A stretch of DNA of 64,000 nt. It comes from Candidatus Gastranaerophilales bacterium (GTDB taxonomy: Bacteria; Cyanobacteriota; Vampirovibrionia; Gastranaerophilales; Gastranaerophilaceae). A program made the translations under genes and the position numbers. Of the stretch, positions 19,842-29,960 are shown piece by piece; within the stretch, counting starts at the first letter, position 1; every line of letters begins with the position of its first letter. The DNA is taken from positions 1-64,000 of the forward strand of contig JAEEHV010000015.1 of assembly GCA_016280955.1 (NCBI GenBank), in the 5' to 3' direction. The notes under the pieces were generated by a model. The model was not told the origin of the DNA and did not search any database. It saw nothing but the letters and a program-made list of their open reading frames with translations.

Positions 19842-20846
19842 ATGAGTTTAGATGTATATTTAGGGATTGATGTCGGTTCAGTAACAACCAAGCTGGCACT
19901 TGTCGATGAAAAAGGAAAATATATTGATTCATATATGCTGAAAACCGCAGGAAAACCTGTTGATGCAGTACAAGACGGTCTCAGACATATTATACAACAG
20001 GCACTTTGCGATTATTCCGTTCAGGGTGTCGGAACAACAGGTTCCGGAAGAAACTTAGCAGGAGCACTGGTTGGTGCTGATGTTATAAAAAATGAAATCA
20101 CCGCACACGCAGTTGCTGCAAGCACAAATATTCCGGGTGTTCAAACAATACTTGAAATCGGCGGACAAGATAGTAAGATTATTATATTGCGTGACGGTAT
20201 TGTTACGGATTTTGCAATGAATACGGTCTGTGCAGCCGGCACGGGAAGTTTTCTTGACCATCAGGCACAGCGTCTGAATGTACCTATTGAAAAATTCGGA
20301 GAAACTGCTCTGCGTTCCGATAATCCGGCACGTATCGCCGGAAGATGCGGAGTTTTTGCAGAATCTGACCTTATTCACAAACAACAGTTGGGATATCCGG
20401 TTGAAGATTTATTGTATGGACTTTGCCAAGCTTTGGTTCGTAACTATTTAAGCAATTTGGCTCTCGGTAAAGAACTTCTTCCTGTATTCTCTTTCCAGGG
20501 TGGTGTTGCTTCTAACACAGGTATGGTTAAAGCTTTTGAAGAAGCATTAAATGCCAAAGTTGTAGTTCCTGAACATCACCAAACAATGGGAGCTATAGGT
20601 GCGGCATTGCTTGCTATGGAAAATCACCAATATACTGAAGTTCCGACGAAATTTAAAGGTTGGGAAGTCGGTAACATGAACTTCCAATCTGTAACATGTC
20701 AATGTACAGGTTGTTCAAACAACTGTGAAGTTATTACAATTCTTGAAGGTTCGGAACCTGTTGGACATGTTCAAAAGATAGGAGATATCAAGGGTAATAT
20801 CATAGCTCGCTGGGGCGGCACTTGCGGCAGATGGGATGTAGGATAA
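19842..20846 (+). CDS. BadF/BadG/HgdC-type ATPase (2-hydroxyacyl-CoA dehydratase activase family)
   Basis: YLGIDVGSVTTKLALVDEKG, EIGGQDSKII, NTVCAAGTGSFLDHQA, GRCGVFAESDL, plus C-terminal CQCTGCSNNC...RWGGTCGRW. Confidence 0.88.
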   Translation: MSLDVYLGIDVGSVTTKLALVDEKGKYIDSYMLKTAGKPVDAVQDGLRHIIQQALCDYSVQGVGTTGSGRNLAGALVGADVIKNEITAHAVAASTNIPGVQTILEIGGQDSKIIILRDGIVTDFAMNTVCAAGTGSFLDHQAQRLNVPIEKFGETALRSDNPARIAGRCGVFAESDLIHKQQLGYPVEDLLYGLCQALVRNYLSNLALGKELLPVFSFQGGVASNTGMVKAFEEALNAKVVVPEHHQTMGAIGAALLAMENHQYTEVPTKFKGWEVGNMNFQSVTCQCTGCSNNCEVITILEGSEPVGHVQKIGDIKGNIIARWGGTCGRWDVG

Positions 20847-20847
20847 A

Positions 20848-21861
20848 CTATTCAAAATATTTTTTGTTTAAACTATCCCTTATTTTATTAAAATTTCTGT
20901 CGTATTTTACAGCAGTTGATTTTTCTATTGCGTTTAGAAATGCTTTTTCTTCAATAAGCTTCGCTGAATCTTTTCGGGCAGGTACAATAAGTCCGGTCGA
21001 AGTAAAATAATCAATACTTTGCTTTGAAGCAAGAAATTCGGCAAATTTTATTGCTTCAGCCTTGTGTTTTGATTGTTTTGAGATTGCCCAGCCTGATGAA
21101 TCTGCTGATACGGTTCCGGGGAAATTTACAACTCCAAACGGAAATTCTGCGGTTTCTTTAAGCTTCGGATACATCCATCTGCCGGAAATATACAAAGCAA
21201 GTTTCCCTTCGGTAAACATCTGTGCTAATGTAAGACTTCCGATATCAGCAGGTGTCGGAGCATATTTTCCCTCAATGCTTTTATAAAACTCCATTCCTTT
21301 ATCAAACCCCAGTGTCAGAGTATATGGACTTGCCATATATATATCACGTTCATAGCTGACACCCCAGTGATTTTTATCCGTTGTTTTTTCAATAAGACTG
21401 ATAAAATCATCAAATGTCCAATCCGGATTGATATTGCCTGTTATATTTTTATTGTAATATACGACAAAATTTGAAATATCCCTCGGAATTGCCAACAGCT
21501 TATTTTCATACGTCATAGCCTCCGTACTTTGGGGATAATATTCACCGGTATTAATGTATGAACTGAGGTCTTCAAGATGATTTGCATATACAGGCAAATA
21601 CAGATTATTTATAAAAATAACATCCGGAGCTGTTGAAGAAGCAAAAAGCAAATGCAGTTTCTGAAAATAATTTTGCGGAATATGCAAAAAGTTTATTTTA
21701 ACCTTCGGATGTTCCTTTTCATATTCGGAAATAAGGGTATTAATTATTTTTGTTTCAGTAATTGAACCCCAGGAAGAAAATGTAACTTCTTCACGGGAAT
21801 CTCTTGTACATGCACAAAGCAAAAGAGAGATAAAAATAAAAGCAACAACCTTTTTTAGCAT
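20848..21861 (-). CDS. Extracellular solute-binding lipoprotein (ABC sugar-type, family 1)
   Basis: Lipobox LLLCAC; EVTFSSWGS..., PDVIFINNLYLPVYA. Confidence 0.85.
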   Translation of the reverse strand: MLKKVVAFIFISLLLCACTRDSREEVTFSSWGSITETKIINTLISEYEKEHPKVKINFLHIPQNYFQKLHLLFASSTAPDVIFINNLYLPVYANHLEDLSSYINTGEYYPQSTEAMTYENKLLAIPRDISNFVVYYNKNITGNINPDWTFDDFISLIEKTTDKNHWGVSYERDIYMASPYTLTLGFDKGMEFYKSIEGKYAPTPADIGSLTLAQMFTEGKLALYISGRWMYPKLKETAEFPFGVVNFPGTVSADSSGWAISKQSKHKAEAIKFAEFLASKQSIDYFTSTGLIVPARKDSAKLIEEKAFLNAIEKSTAVKYDRNFNKIRDSLNKKYFE

Positions 21862-24536
21862 AAATTCATTACCAAACTCATACTATCTGAAACAAGCTGC
21901 ATAAGGAACTTGTGCGTACTAACCTTTACCATATACTGTGCTGAACCATCGGTCTTATTACCATTAATTCTTACCTGCATATTTTCGGATTTCAGTTCAT
22001 CATAATCATTTAATTTATATAATTTATCTTTTATGAATCCAAAAACAGTATATCCGTTTTGACTTTTAGTCAGATAGCAGCCTATGTCATTTTCACATAT
22101 TGCTACTTTTACAACTTTATATGAAACTCCGTCATAAATACAGCTTTGCGGATAACTGGGAATAGCATCTGATTTTGATTCAGGCATTGTATCTGCCGGT
22201 TTTGTATATTTTTTTTGAGTCTCGTTAGCATTAATATCTTTAACTATGGTTTCAGTCTTGTTAGAAACTTCTTGCGGCTGTTCTTGCACAGGGGCATATG
22301 CTGCAATTATCTCTTGTGCATTAAGTGTTTTTTCAGGTTTTTGTCTTGGAACATAATTTTTATTCTGTAATTCTGCTGTCGGAGGCTCTTCCGGTAATAA
22401 TTCAAATTCTTCAAAATTTTCCTGAGTCTCGGAAGCAATCATCTTATCTAAATCTAAAATTTGATTTTCTTCATCATAAAACGGTTTAAACGTAACATTC
22501 GTTATACTGTTCAGCAAAGCCTGCTCATCAGCGACAGCATTTGGTGCTTTTGCATCTTCATATTTTTCCGGATTAGCTTTTACATCTTCTAAATCCGGGA
22601 GTTCCGTTCCCACATTTAAAGTCTGAACTTCATAACCGGATTCAGATATGGGAGGAAAGTCTGAAGGACGAAATGCGTTTGGATCTTTTCTGTTAGCTTC
22701 TGATGACAAATTAAGCATTTCTTTATCAACGGACAATTTTGTATATTCGTATCCTTCGCTGAAATAAACAACCTGAGGTTTAGCTTCCGAACGAATACGT
22801 TTATTACCGTATTTTTTTAGTTCTTTTGAAAGATCCGGCAGCAAATCTTTAACACCAAGAATTTTTATTTCCGATGTCTTATGAGGTTGAGCATCTTTCT
22901 TTGAAAGTTCTTCCAACATTTCTTTTGTACGTATAGGATTTGTATGTAAGTTTTTGACAAAATCTTCATCCAATTCTACGCTCATAAGTTTTTGAAGTGC
23001 CGATACATCTTCTTCCGTAAAAGTAATTTTTTGTTTGACAAAATATGTTGAAATAAAATTTTCCAGTTGTTGTTCTTTTGTCGGAGCATTTTTCTTTTCT
23101 TCGAGCAAACGCATATATTCATGATACGTTTGTATCATATCTTCAGTTAATTCTATTGACATAAGAGAATCAATTTTTTCAGCATCCGCATCAGAAAAAA
23201 CAATGTTATTATCATTTATGCATTGTTCAAATAATTCTTCATCAAAAGGATGCTCTTCAGGAATTTCATCCACCTGTACCGTTTGAGGTTCAGGATGTTC
23301 GTCCTCAGGAATCACATCAAATTCACTTAAAATATCATAGTGGTCTTCATCCGCAGCTTCCTGATTATTGTTTTCTTCAGATTCTTGTTCTTCATCTATA
23401 GAAAAACTGTTCAGAAAATCATCTAAATCATCATTATTTTCGTCAACATCTTCCTGAACCGGAGCTTCAGGTATTTCAGTATCATTACCACTATTAACCG
23501 CCTCTGAATATAGTGCATCCAAATCTATAATATTTTTCTGTTCATCATCATCCGAATTATACGAATCATTGCTGTTATATGTTTCCGTATAATCAGCCGT
23601 TGGTTCGGGCATCGGCATCGGTTTTTTTATTGTATTTTGAGGCTTTCTGATATTTCTAATTTCTGTTTTCTTATCATCGGTGTCAAAATCATATTTTGCC
23701 TGTTCTCCGATTACGGCAGCCATTCTTTCTTTACTTACAAAATATACTATAATAATCAGCAATACAATAAGCAGAAAACCTGTCATAGCCATTAGTCTTG
23801 CCATCGGCTCCGAATCGGAAACATTTGTTTTTTTATAATTAATGTCTACGGCATCTTTTGAAGTTTCATACCGGTCTGCAGAAGGGCTCTTTGTTGTATT
23901 TTTGTCAGCATAAGAATTATTTGTATTATATGATTCCGGGGCATAATTTTGAGTATAATTCTGCGTCGTATTTTCAGCATAATTAGCAATCGGCGGCTGT
24001 GTAATCTGATTGGATACAGTTTTTTTTGTTTTGGGTTCATCATCATCCCAATAGCTTTTTTTCTTTTGAGGCACAACTTTTGTAGCTGCGTTCCCTTTTG
24101 AATCAGCTATACTGTTATCTGAAAGCATCTTTACATCTTTTTGAGCACTGGGAAGAAATATTGCAGTTTTAACTTCCAAAAAAACATTATCAGCCGTTTC
24201 AACAATAATTTTTGTTTTACCTTTAGCTTCCACTGTATATGGAGTTGTAGATACATTAACACTTTTTATTTTAGTACCGTAATTTACCCCCGAAGGGTTA
24301 AAATCTGAGCTTGTTTCCATAAGTTCTATTTCATAAATATTATTGCCGGTTTTGTTAACGGACATAGGTGTATCATACTGTCTTTCCGTATAAACAGTTA
24401 AGATACTATTATTCTGACTTGTGGTAAAATCCAGCCCCTTAACTGCATTTCGGTAATAATTTTCTCCGAAAGCTCCCAGAACAGTCATTACAGATGCCAA
24501 ACTTATTGCAATTAATTTTTTCTTATACTGCCTCAT
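21855..24536 (-). CDS. Uncharacterised membrane protein: N-terminal AMIN-like secreted domain, TM helix, long acidic low-complexity region
   Basis: ORF 893 aa; TM LMAMTGFLLIVLLIIIVYFVSK; acidic E/D-rich stretch; internal duplicated motif SLMSIELTEDMI / KLMSVELDEDFV. Confidence 0.65.
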   Translation of the reverse strand: MRQYKKKLIAISLASVMTVLGAFGENYYRNAVKGLDFTTSQNNSILTVYTERQYDTPMSVNKTGNNIYEIELMETSSDFNPSGVNYGTKIKSVNVSTTPYTVEAKGKTKIIVETADNVFLEVKTAIFLPSAQKDVKMLSDNSIADSKGNAATKVVPQKKKSYWDDDEPKTKKTVSNQITQPPIANYAENTTQNYTQNYAPESYNTNNSYADKNTTKSPSADRYETSKDAVDINYKKTNVSDSEPMARLMAMTGFLLIVLLIIIVYFVSKERMAAVIGEQAKYDFDTDDKKTEIRNIRKPQNTIKKPMPMPEPTADYTETYNSNDSYNSDDDEQKNIIDLDALYSEAVNSGNDTEIPEAPVQEDVDENNDDLDDFLNSFSIDEEQESEENNNQEAADEDHYDILSEFDVIPEDEHPEPQTVQVDEIPEEHPFDEELFEQCINDNNIVFSDADAEKIDSLMSIELTEDMIQTYHEYMRLLEEKKNAPTKEQQLENFISTYFVKQKITFTEEDVSALQKLMSVELDEDFVKNLHTNPIRTKEMLEELSKKDAQPHKTSEIKILGVKDLLPDLSKELKKYGNKRIRSEAKPQVVYFSEGYEYTKLSVDKEMLNLSSEANRKDPNAFRPSDFPPISESGYEVQTLNVGTELPDLEDVKANPEKYEDAKAPNAVADEQALLNSITNVTFKPFYDEENQILDLDKMIASETQENFEEFELLPEEPPTAELQNKNYVPRQKPEKTLNAQEIIAAYAPVQEQPQEVSNKTETIVKDINANETQKKYTKPADTMPESKSDAIPSYPQSCIYDGVSYKVVKVAICENDIGCYLTKSQNGYTVFGFIKDKLYKLNDYDELKSENMQVRINGNKTDGSAQYMVKVSTHKFLMQLVSDSMSLVMNLC

Positions 24537-24667
24537 ACTTTGTATTCTAGCATAATATCGCTAATCGTACTATACATTATTTATATTAGTTAATTGGCAA
24601 AAAATATTTTTTTCGTGTATTATACTATTTAGTAAATGTTAACCTTGTTTGGCTAAAGGAAGAAAAA

Positions 24668-26104
24668 TTGGTAAAAGAGTTAAAAAATATAAATAAAACA
24701 GAAAATATAACAGAAGTTAAAGCACCACTGGTTGATGCGTTAAATTCTGCATACAAAAATCCTACATATCAGTTCCACATTCCGGGACATACAAAAGGAA
24801 AAGCTGTTTTTAAAGATTTTAAGAAACTGATTGGTGAAAAAGCATTAAATATTGATACCACCGATGAATTTGACAATCTCGGAACTTTGCATCCGGCTAC
24901 AGGTCCTATTAAGGAGGCTCAGGAACTGGCTGCTCAAGCTTTTGGGGCAAAAAAAACTTTTTTCCTTCTTAACGGTTCTACAGCCGGTAACCTTGCCGTT
25001 GCTATGGCTTTGACAAAAAAAGGACAAAAAATCATTGTTAACCGAAATTGCCACCGTTCTATTTTAACAGGTCTGATAATTTCAGGTGCCGAACCGGTAT
25101 GGGTTTGCCCAAAAAAAATAAACGATTGGTCTATTTGGGGAAATATAGAAGCAGAAGAAATTGAAAAATTGTTAAAAAATGACGATAAAATATCTATGGT
25201 TTGGATAACAAATCCAACTTATGAGGGTGTTGTATCAGACATAAAATCAATAAGTGAAGTTTGTAAAAAATATAATGTTCCTTTAATTGTGGATGAAGCT
25301 CACGGATGCTTATGGAATTTTAATAAACACCTCCCGGAAACAGCATTAAAGCTGGGGGCGGATGTTGTTGTACACTCACTGCACAAAACCGGCGGAAGCA
25401 TGAGCCAAACCTCAATGCTGCATGTATCAGAAAATTCCTGTATTGATGAAACATGTATAGAAAAAGCTCTTAAACTTTTACATACAACAAGTCCGTCTTT
25501 GATTCTTCTTGCAAGTCTGGATGCCGCAAGAGCCAATTTACAGACAGAAACAGGGCTAAAACTTATTGATAATGCAGTAAGTAATGCAAAATATTTAAGA
25601 AAAAGACTTGATAATATACCTAATCTTCATCAGCTGAAGGCTGATTTCGGATATAAAACAGACGTAACCAAAGTCTTTATTAAAATTGACGGTTTATCGG
25701 GGAAAAGACTGGAATCAATCCTTGAGATTGATTTTAAGATTGAAGTGGAATCAGCTTCCGATATAGGTGTGCTTATCCTTTGCAATATGGGTAACAAACG
25801 TTCCGAATTTAAATATCTTGCTGATGCACTCGAAAAAATCGCATCAACAAATTACAAAGATATTTATTACCTTGAAAAACGTAAACACATGCCAATGCTT
25901 GAACCAATAATCAAAATGAGTTTAAGAGAGGCATATTATTCAGAAAAAGAATCCGTCTTAAAACAAGATGCAATAGGAAGAATTTCGGCGGAAGTCGTTG
26001 CTGAATGTCCGCCCGGAATATCAATACTCCTGCCGGGAGAGTTAATTACAGAAGAACATTTGCCATACTTAAATGATTATGAAACATTAGAAGTTGTAAA
26101 ATAA
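24668..26104 (+). CDS. Orn/Lys/Arg decarboxylase family (PLP, SpeA/LdcC-like), probable TTG start
   Basis: FHIPGHTKGKA, STAGNLA, DEAHGCLWNF, VHSLHKTGGSMSQTSMLH; RBS aaggaag. Confidence 0.88.
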   Translation: MVKELKNINKTENITEVKAPLVDALNSAYKNPTYQFHIPGHTKGKAVFKDFKKLIGEKALNIDTTDEFDNLGTLHPATGPIKEAQELAAQAFGAKKTFFLLNGSTAGNLAVAMALTKKGQKIIVNRNCHRSILTGLIISGAEPVWVCPKKINDWSIWGNIEAEEIEKLLKNDDKISMVWITNPTYEGVVSDIKSISEVCKKYNVPLIVDEAHGCLWNFNKHLPETALKLGADVVVHSLHKTGGSMSQTSMLHVSENSCIDETCIEKALKLLHTTSPSLILLASLDAARANLQTETGLKLIDNAVSNAKYLRKRLDNIPNLHQLKADFGYKTDVTKVFIKIDGLSGKRLESILEIDFKIEVESASDIGVLILCNMGNKRSEFKYLADALEKIASTNYKDIYYLEKRKHMPMLEPIIKMSLREAYYSEKESVLKQDAIGRISAEVVAECPPGISILLPGELITEEHLPYLNDYETLEVVK

Positions 26105-26267
26105 CTTCAAAAAAAACCCCTCTTTAGAAAATTAAATAAAATTTACTAAAGAGAGGAAGGTTTGAGCGATGAGGATTCTTAATTATCATATTAGTTTTTT
26201 ATTCCACAAACATTGAACTTTATGGTAATATAAGGTAAATATAAAGATTAGGATTTGGGGAGAATTT

Positions 26268-27338
26268 ATGAACTATTCCTGTTTGTTCGACCGGGCCAGA
26301 GATATTTATACATCAATTTCATACGATAATCATTCGGGACGGGCAATGATTCCTTTCAGGTATTTTCTGGAACTAACCTACAGATGCAATCTTTCTTGCC
26401 CGTATTGTTATGTTGGAAATGAGAGAAATAAACAGGAGCTTACTACAGATGAATGGAAAAAAGTTATAGACCAGCTTCCTTTCTATTCAATAGTAACTCT
26501 TGTAGGCGGAGAACCTCTTATAAGAAAGGATTTTATTGATATTCTCGCATATACTTCCAAAAAATTATTAAATAAAGTCCACGTTGTTTCCAACGGAATT
26601 TTAATAAATGACGATATAATCAAATCTTTTATAAAATACAAATTATTGCTTCTTTCTGTATCCCTTGACGGTTACGGTGAAAATCATGACAAAAACAGAG
26701 GAAAAGACGGAATTTTTGATAAAATTATTTCTAATCTGGAAAATTTAAAATCCCAAAAGAAAAAACAAATGATTGATATAAAAACAATCGTATTGGAAAA
26801 TAATCTGGATGATTTACCAAAATTATATAAAATGTGCTGCGATATGAACTTTGAATTTTTATCAATCTCTTTTTTACGTAACAACAACTGGAAACAAAGT
26901 TCTGTATTGCAGGAAACATTTATTCCCGAATTTAACGGAAATTATCCGATAAAACTTTATTTTGACATGGAACACTTTAGAGAAGTTTATAAAGAAATTG
27001 AAGGCATAAAAGGGAAAACAAAATTGAGATTTTCACCAAAATTTGAATACAATAAGAATCCGCTTTTGGCAATCGAAAATTTCTTTAATACCGAAGAACA
27101 AAAACCGTTATCAGAAATATATGCTCCATGCACATTTCCTTATAATAACATGTTTATTAACCCGGAAGGATATGTTTACCCGTGTTTATCACAAAAAATC
27201 GGAAACGTAAAAGATATGCCGATAAAAGAACTATTTAACCTTCCGCACTATTGCTGTTTCAGAAAAAACCTCAAAGCAAACGGCGGCACTTTTGGTGCCT
27301 GCCAAATGTGCTGCGAACTGCAGGTCTTGGAAAAATAA
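26268..27338 (+). CDS. Radical SAM protein with SPASM/twitch-like C-terminus
   Basis: TYRCNLSCPYCYVG; C-terminal CTFPYNNMFINPEGYVYPCLS ... CQMCCELQ. Confidence 0.88.
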   Translation: MNYSCLFDRARDIYTSISYDNHSGRAMIPFRYFLELTYRCNLSCPYCYVGNERNKQELTTDEWKKVIDQLPFYSIVTLVGGEPLIRKDFIDILAYTSKKLLNKVHVVSNGILINDDIIKSFIKYKLLLLSVSLDGYGENHDKNRGKDGIFDKIISNLENLKSQKKKQMIDIKTIVLENNLDDLPKLYKMCCDMNFEFLSISFLRNNNWKQSSVLQETFIPEFNGNYPIKLYFDMEHFREVYKEIEGIKGKTKLRFSPKFEYNKNPLLAIENFFNTEEQKPLSEIYAPCTFPYNNMFINPEGYVYPCLSQKIGNVKDMPIKELFNLPHYCCFRKNLKANGGTFGACQMCCELQVLEK

Positions 27339-27383
27339 AACTGTTATATCGCCATAAACTTTTATTTAGTATAAAATATACCT

Positions 27384-27917
27384 ATGGATATTTTTATAAC
27401 AAATATTAATGACAGCAAAAAATTAGATAAGTCCGTTCTTAATGAATTTCAGGACAAAAAAATTCATAATACAAAAAAGCAAATTCAGCATTCATTTTCA
27501 TACTTAATGCTCGACAGAATTTTAAAAGATGTATATAAAATAACGGAATATGAACTTGTTTTTATTAATAAAAAACCATACCTTAAAAACAGAGAAAAAT
27601 ATATCAGCCTAAGCCATTCCGAAGATTATGCGGCGATTTGTTTTTCGGATAACGAATGCGGAATTGATATAGAAAAAATGACCGAAAGAAATTTTAAAAA
27701 AATTTCCGAGAGAAAAAACTTTGTAGCTGAAACTGCTGAAGATTTTTATAAAAACTGGACTTTGTATGAAGCCGAATATAAACTGGCATGCGAAGCAAAA
27801 AGCCATAAACACATTCAGTTTAAAGACTATATGCTAACGGCTGTTTCTGATAATATCAATGAAGAATTTATTATTTACATTCAGGTTTTAGAAGATATTT
27901 CTAAATCACAAAAGTGA
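27384..27917 (+). CDS. 4'-phosphopantetheinyl transferase superfamily protein
   Basis: NKKPYLKNREKYISLSHSEDYAAICFSDNECGIDIEKM and WTLYEAEYKLACE match Sfp/AcpT-type motifs. Confidence 0.75.
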   Translation: MDIFITNINDSKKLDKSVLNEFQDKKIHNTKKQIQHSFSYLMLDRILKDVYKITEYELVFINKKPYLKNREKYISLSHSEDYAAICFSDNECGIDIEKMTERNFKKISERKNFVAETAEDFYKNWTLYEAEYKLACEAKSHKHIQFKDYMLTAVSDNINEEFIIYIQVLEDISKSQK

Positions 27918-27972
27918 TATTGTTAAACTTTTTATTCTTTATGCCGATAATGATATTGTCAGGAGGCATACA

Positions 27973-28146
27973 ATGGCTAGAATTATAGAAACATGTGACA
28001 GCAAGCGCAGAATAATAAAATTATCAACCGAGGATATAATGTCTGTCGTACAAGCATATCAGACAGCATGCGTACGACTTTATGACAAAGATGAAATAAG
28101 AAGTCGTTTGCAGGATACCGTAATTTTTATTCCGGAAGATATTTAA
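27973..28146 (+). CDS. Small uncharacterised protein, 57 aa (MARIIETCDSKRRIIKLSTEDIMSVVQAYQTACVRLYDKDEIRSRLQDTVIFIPEDI)
   Basis: Perfect RBS aggagg 6 nt upstream of ATG; below the 60-aa ORF-track cutoff. Confidence 0.7.
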   Translation: MARIIETCDSKRRIIKLSTEDIMSVVQAYQTACVRLYDKDEIRSRLQDTVIFIPEDI

Positions 28147-29798
28147 AGGGAACCCGGTGTTGATATATCTGCAAGAGCATTTTTTGCTTCAACAAATGTA
28201 GGATCCTGTTCAAGAACTTCAAGATAAAGTTCTTTTGCTTTATCCTTGTTGCTGTTTTCATATAAAATAGCAAGGTTATATTTTGCCTGAATCATTTCAG
28301 GATTGGATGCAATAGCTTTTTTAAATGCCTCTTCCGCATTTTTAACATTACGTTGAGATGCATACATCATTCCTACACGATATAAACCTTCTGCATTGTC
28401 CGGTTCTACATTTAACAAGTCGGTAAGAGCCTTTTTTTCTTCAAAGAAATTACCGAGTTCGTGCTGTGCCTGTGCAAGCAACAGTAAATACTTTGGAGAA
28501 TTTTGTGCTTCTTTATCATATTCAAGAGCTTTGCTTACAGATTCAACAGTACCGTTATAATTCTTCTGTAAAAATTTATTGTTTGCTTTGCTATAATACA
28601 CTTCCGGATTTATGGTATTATAACGTTCCGCACTTTCAAGCAATTCCATTGAACGTTCCAAATCACCATTATTTGTTGCAACGGTAGCCCATTTAACATA
28701 TAAGTCACAAATCAGCATATTCACTTGTTTTGCTTCTTTTTGACCGGCTTTGTCGAGCAATACCATGTATCTGTCAAGAGCATTCTGATAATCACCTCTT
28801 GCTATATATGCGGCAGCAAGCTCGGTTGTTATATCAAAAGCATTTTGTGAAAGCATTGTCAAATCTTCCAATATTAAAATTCCGTCATCAACATTACCAA
28901 GCTTCAAATTGAACTGAGCAATTTTTTCTCTTAAATTGAATTTATCCGAGCCCTGAACGTCCAGCATTTTCTCTGCATAAGCAATTGCTTTGTCATATTC
29001 GCCCATTGTTTCATACAAATCAACAAGCATGTCATATATCCAAAGAAGCATTTTAGACTCGGTAACAAAACTAAGCATTAATAATAACGTTTCAATTGCC
29101 ATATTGTAATTGTTTATTCTGACGTATAGTTCTACCAGTTTTTTATTTGTATCTACGTCTTTCGGATACACGGCAAGACGTGCTTTGTATGCTTCAAATG
29201 CCGCAGCATAATCATATATTTGTTCGTTTAAATCTGCTATAATAGCCTGTATATCAGCCTGCTCTGTCGGTGATGTAAGCAACTGCACAAGCTCACCGTA
29301 TGATTGTATTGCCATTACCAGCTGATCTGTTTCAACATACAATTCTGCTAATGTTTGTAAGGCTTCCTTATTTTTCTTATTTCTGTCATAAACAAAATTA
29401 AATTCTCTAATTGCTTTTATATATGAGTGTTTTTTTACATAACATTTACCGAGAACTTCACGGGTATCAACATCGTATGGACGCTTTTTGAGAATAATAT
29501 TACATTGTTTTATTGCCTGTGAATACTTTTTACTTTCATAATATGCCTTTGCAAGATAAATACGGACTTCTATTCTTGACGGAACTCTGTCCAAATATTT
29601 TGTTGCAAGAAGCTCAAGAATTGCATATTCTCCCTTTTCATAAAGAACCTCTACCTGTTCAAGCACTTTTTTGGTTGTCAGCTGTAAATCTTCACCTTTA
29701 GATGATACTCCCTGAAACAATATTATAGAATACAGTGCGTATATAGCAGCCGCAGCAATCAAAAATGCAACAATTATGAGTACAATACTTGAATTCAT
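28143..29798 (-). CDS. Membrane-anchored TPR-repeat protein
   Basis: N-terminal TM; many TPR-like units (AKAYYESKKYSQAIKQCN..., KAIASNPEMIQAKYNLAILYENSNKDKAKELYLEVLEQDP). Confidence 0.85.
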   Translation of the reverse strand: MNSSIVLIIVAFLIAAAAIYALYSIILFQGVSSKGEDLQLTTKKVLEQVEVLYEKGEYAILELLATKYLDRVPSRIEVRIYLAKAYYESKKYSQAIKQCNIILKKRPYDVDTREVLGKCYVKKHSYIKAIREFNFVYDRNKKNKEALQTLAELYVETDQLVMAIQSYGELVQLLTSPTEQADIQAIIADLNEQIYDYAAAFEAYKARLAVYPKDVDTNKKLVELYVRINNYNMAIETLLLMLSFVTESKMLLWIYDMLVDLYETMGEYDKAIAYAEKMLDVQGSDKFNLREKIAQFNLKLGNVDDGILILEDLTMLSQNAFDITTELAAAYIARGDYQNALDRYMVLLDKAGQKEAKQVNMLICDLYVKWATVATNNGDLERSMELLESAERYNTINPEVYYSKANNKFLQKNYNGTVESVSKALEYDKEAQNSPKYLLLLAQAQHELGNFFEEKKALTDLLNVEPDNAEGLYRVGMMYASQRNVKNAEEAFKKAIASNPEMIQAKYNLAILYENSNKDKAKELYLEVLEQDPTFVEAKNALADISTPGSL

Positions 29799-29960
29799 AT
29801 GATAACTTTCTTTATGTTATACACTCTTTCATTATACATTATATTAATAAAAAAATAAAATAACTCATATAAATGATTTGTATATCTCTTTAAATGCAAA
29901 ACCCGCATTTTTATCAAAAAACGGGTTCTGACAACATTAACAATATTTATCGAATAATAA

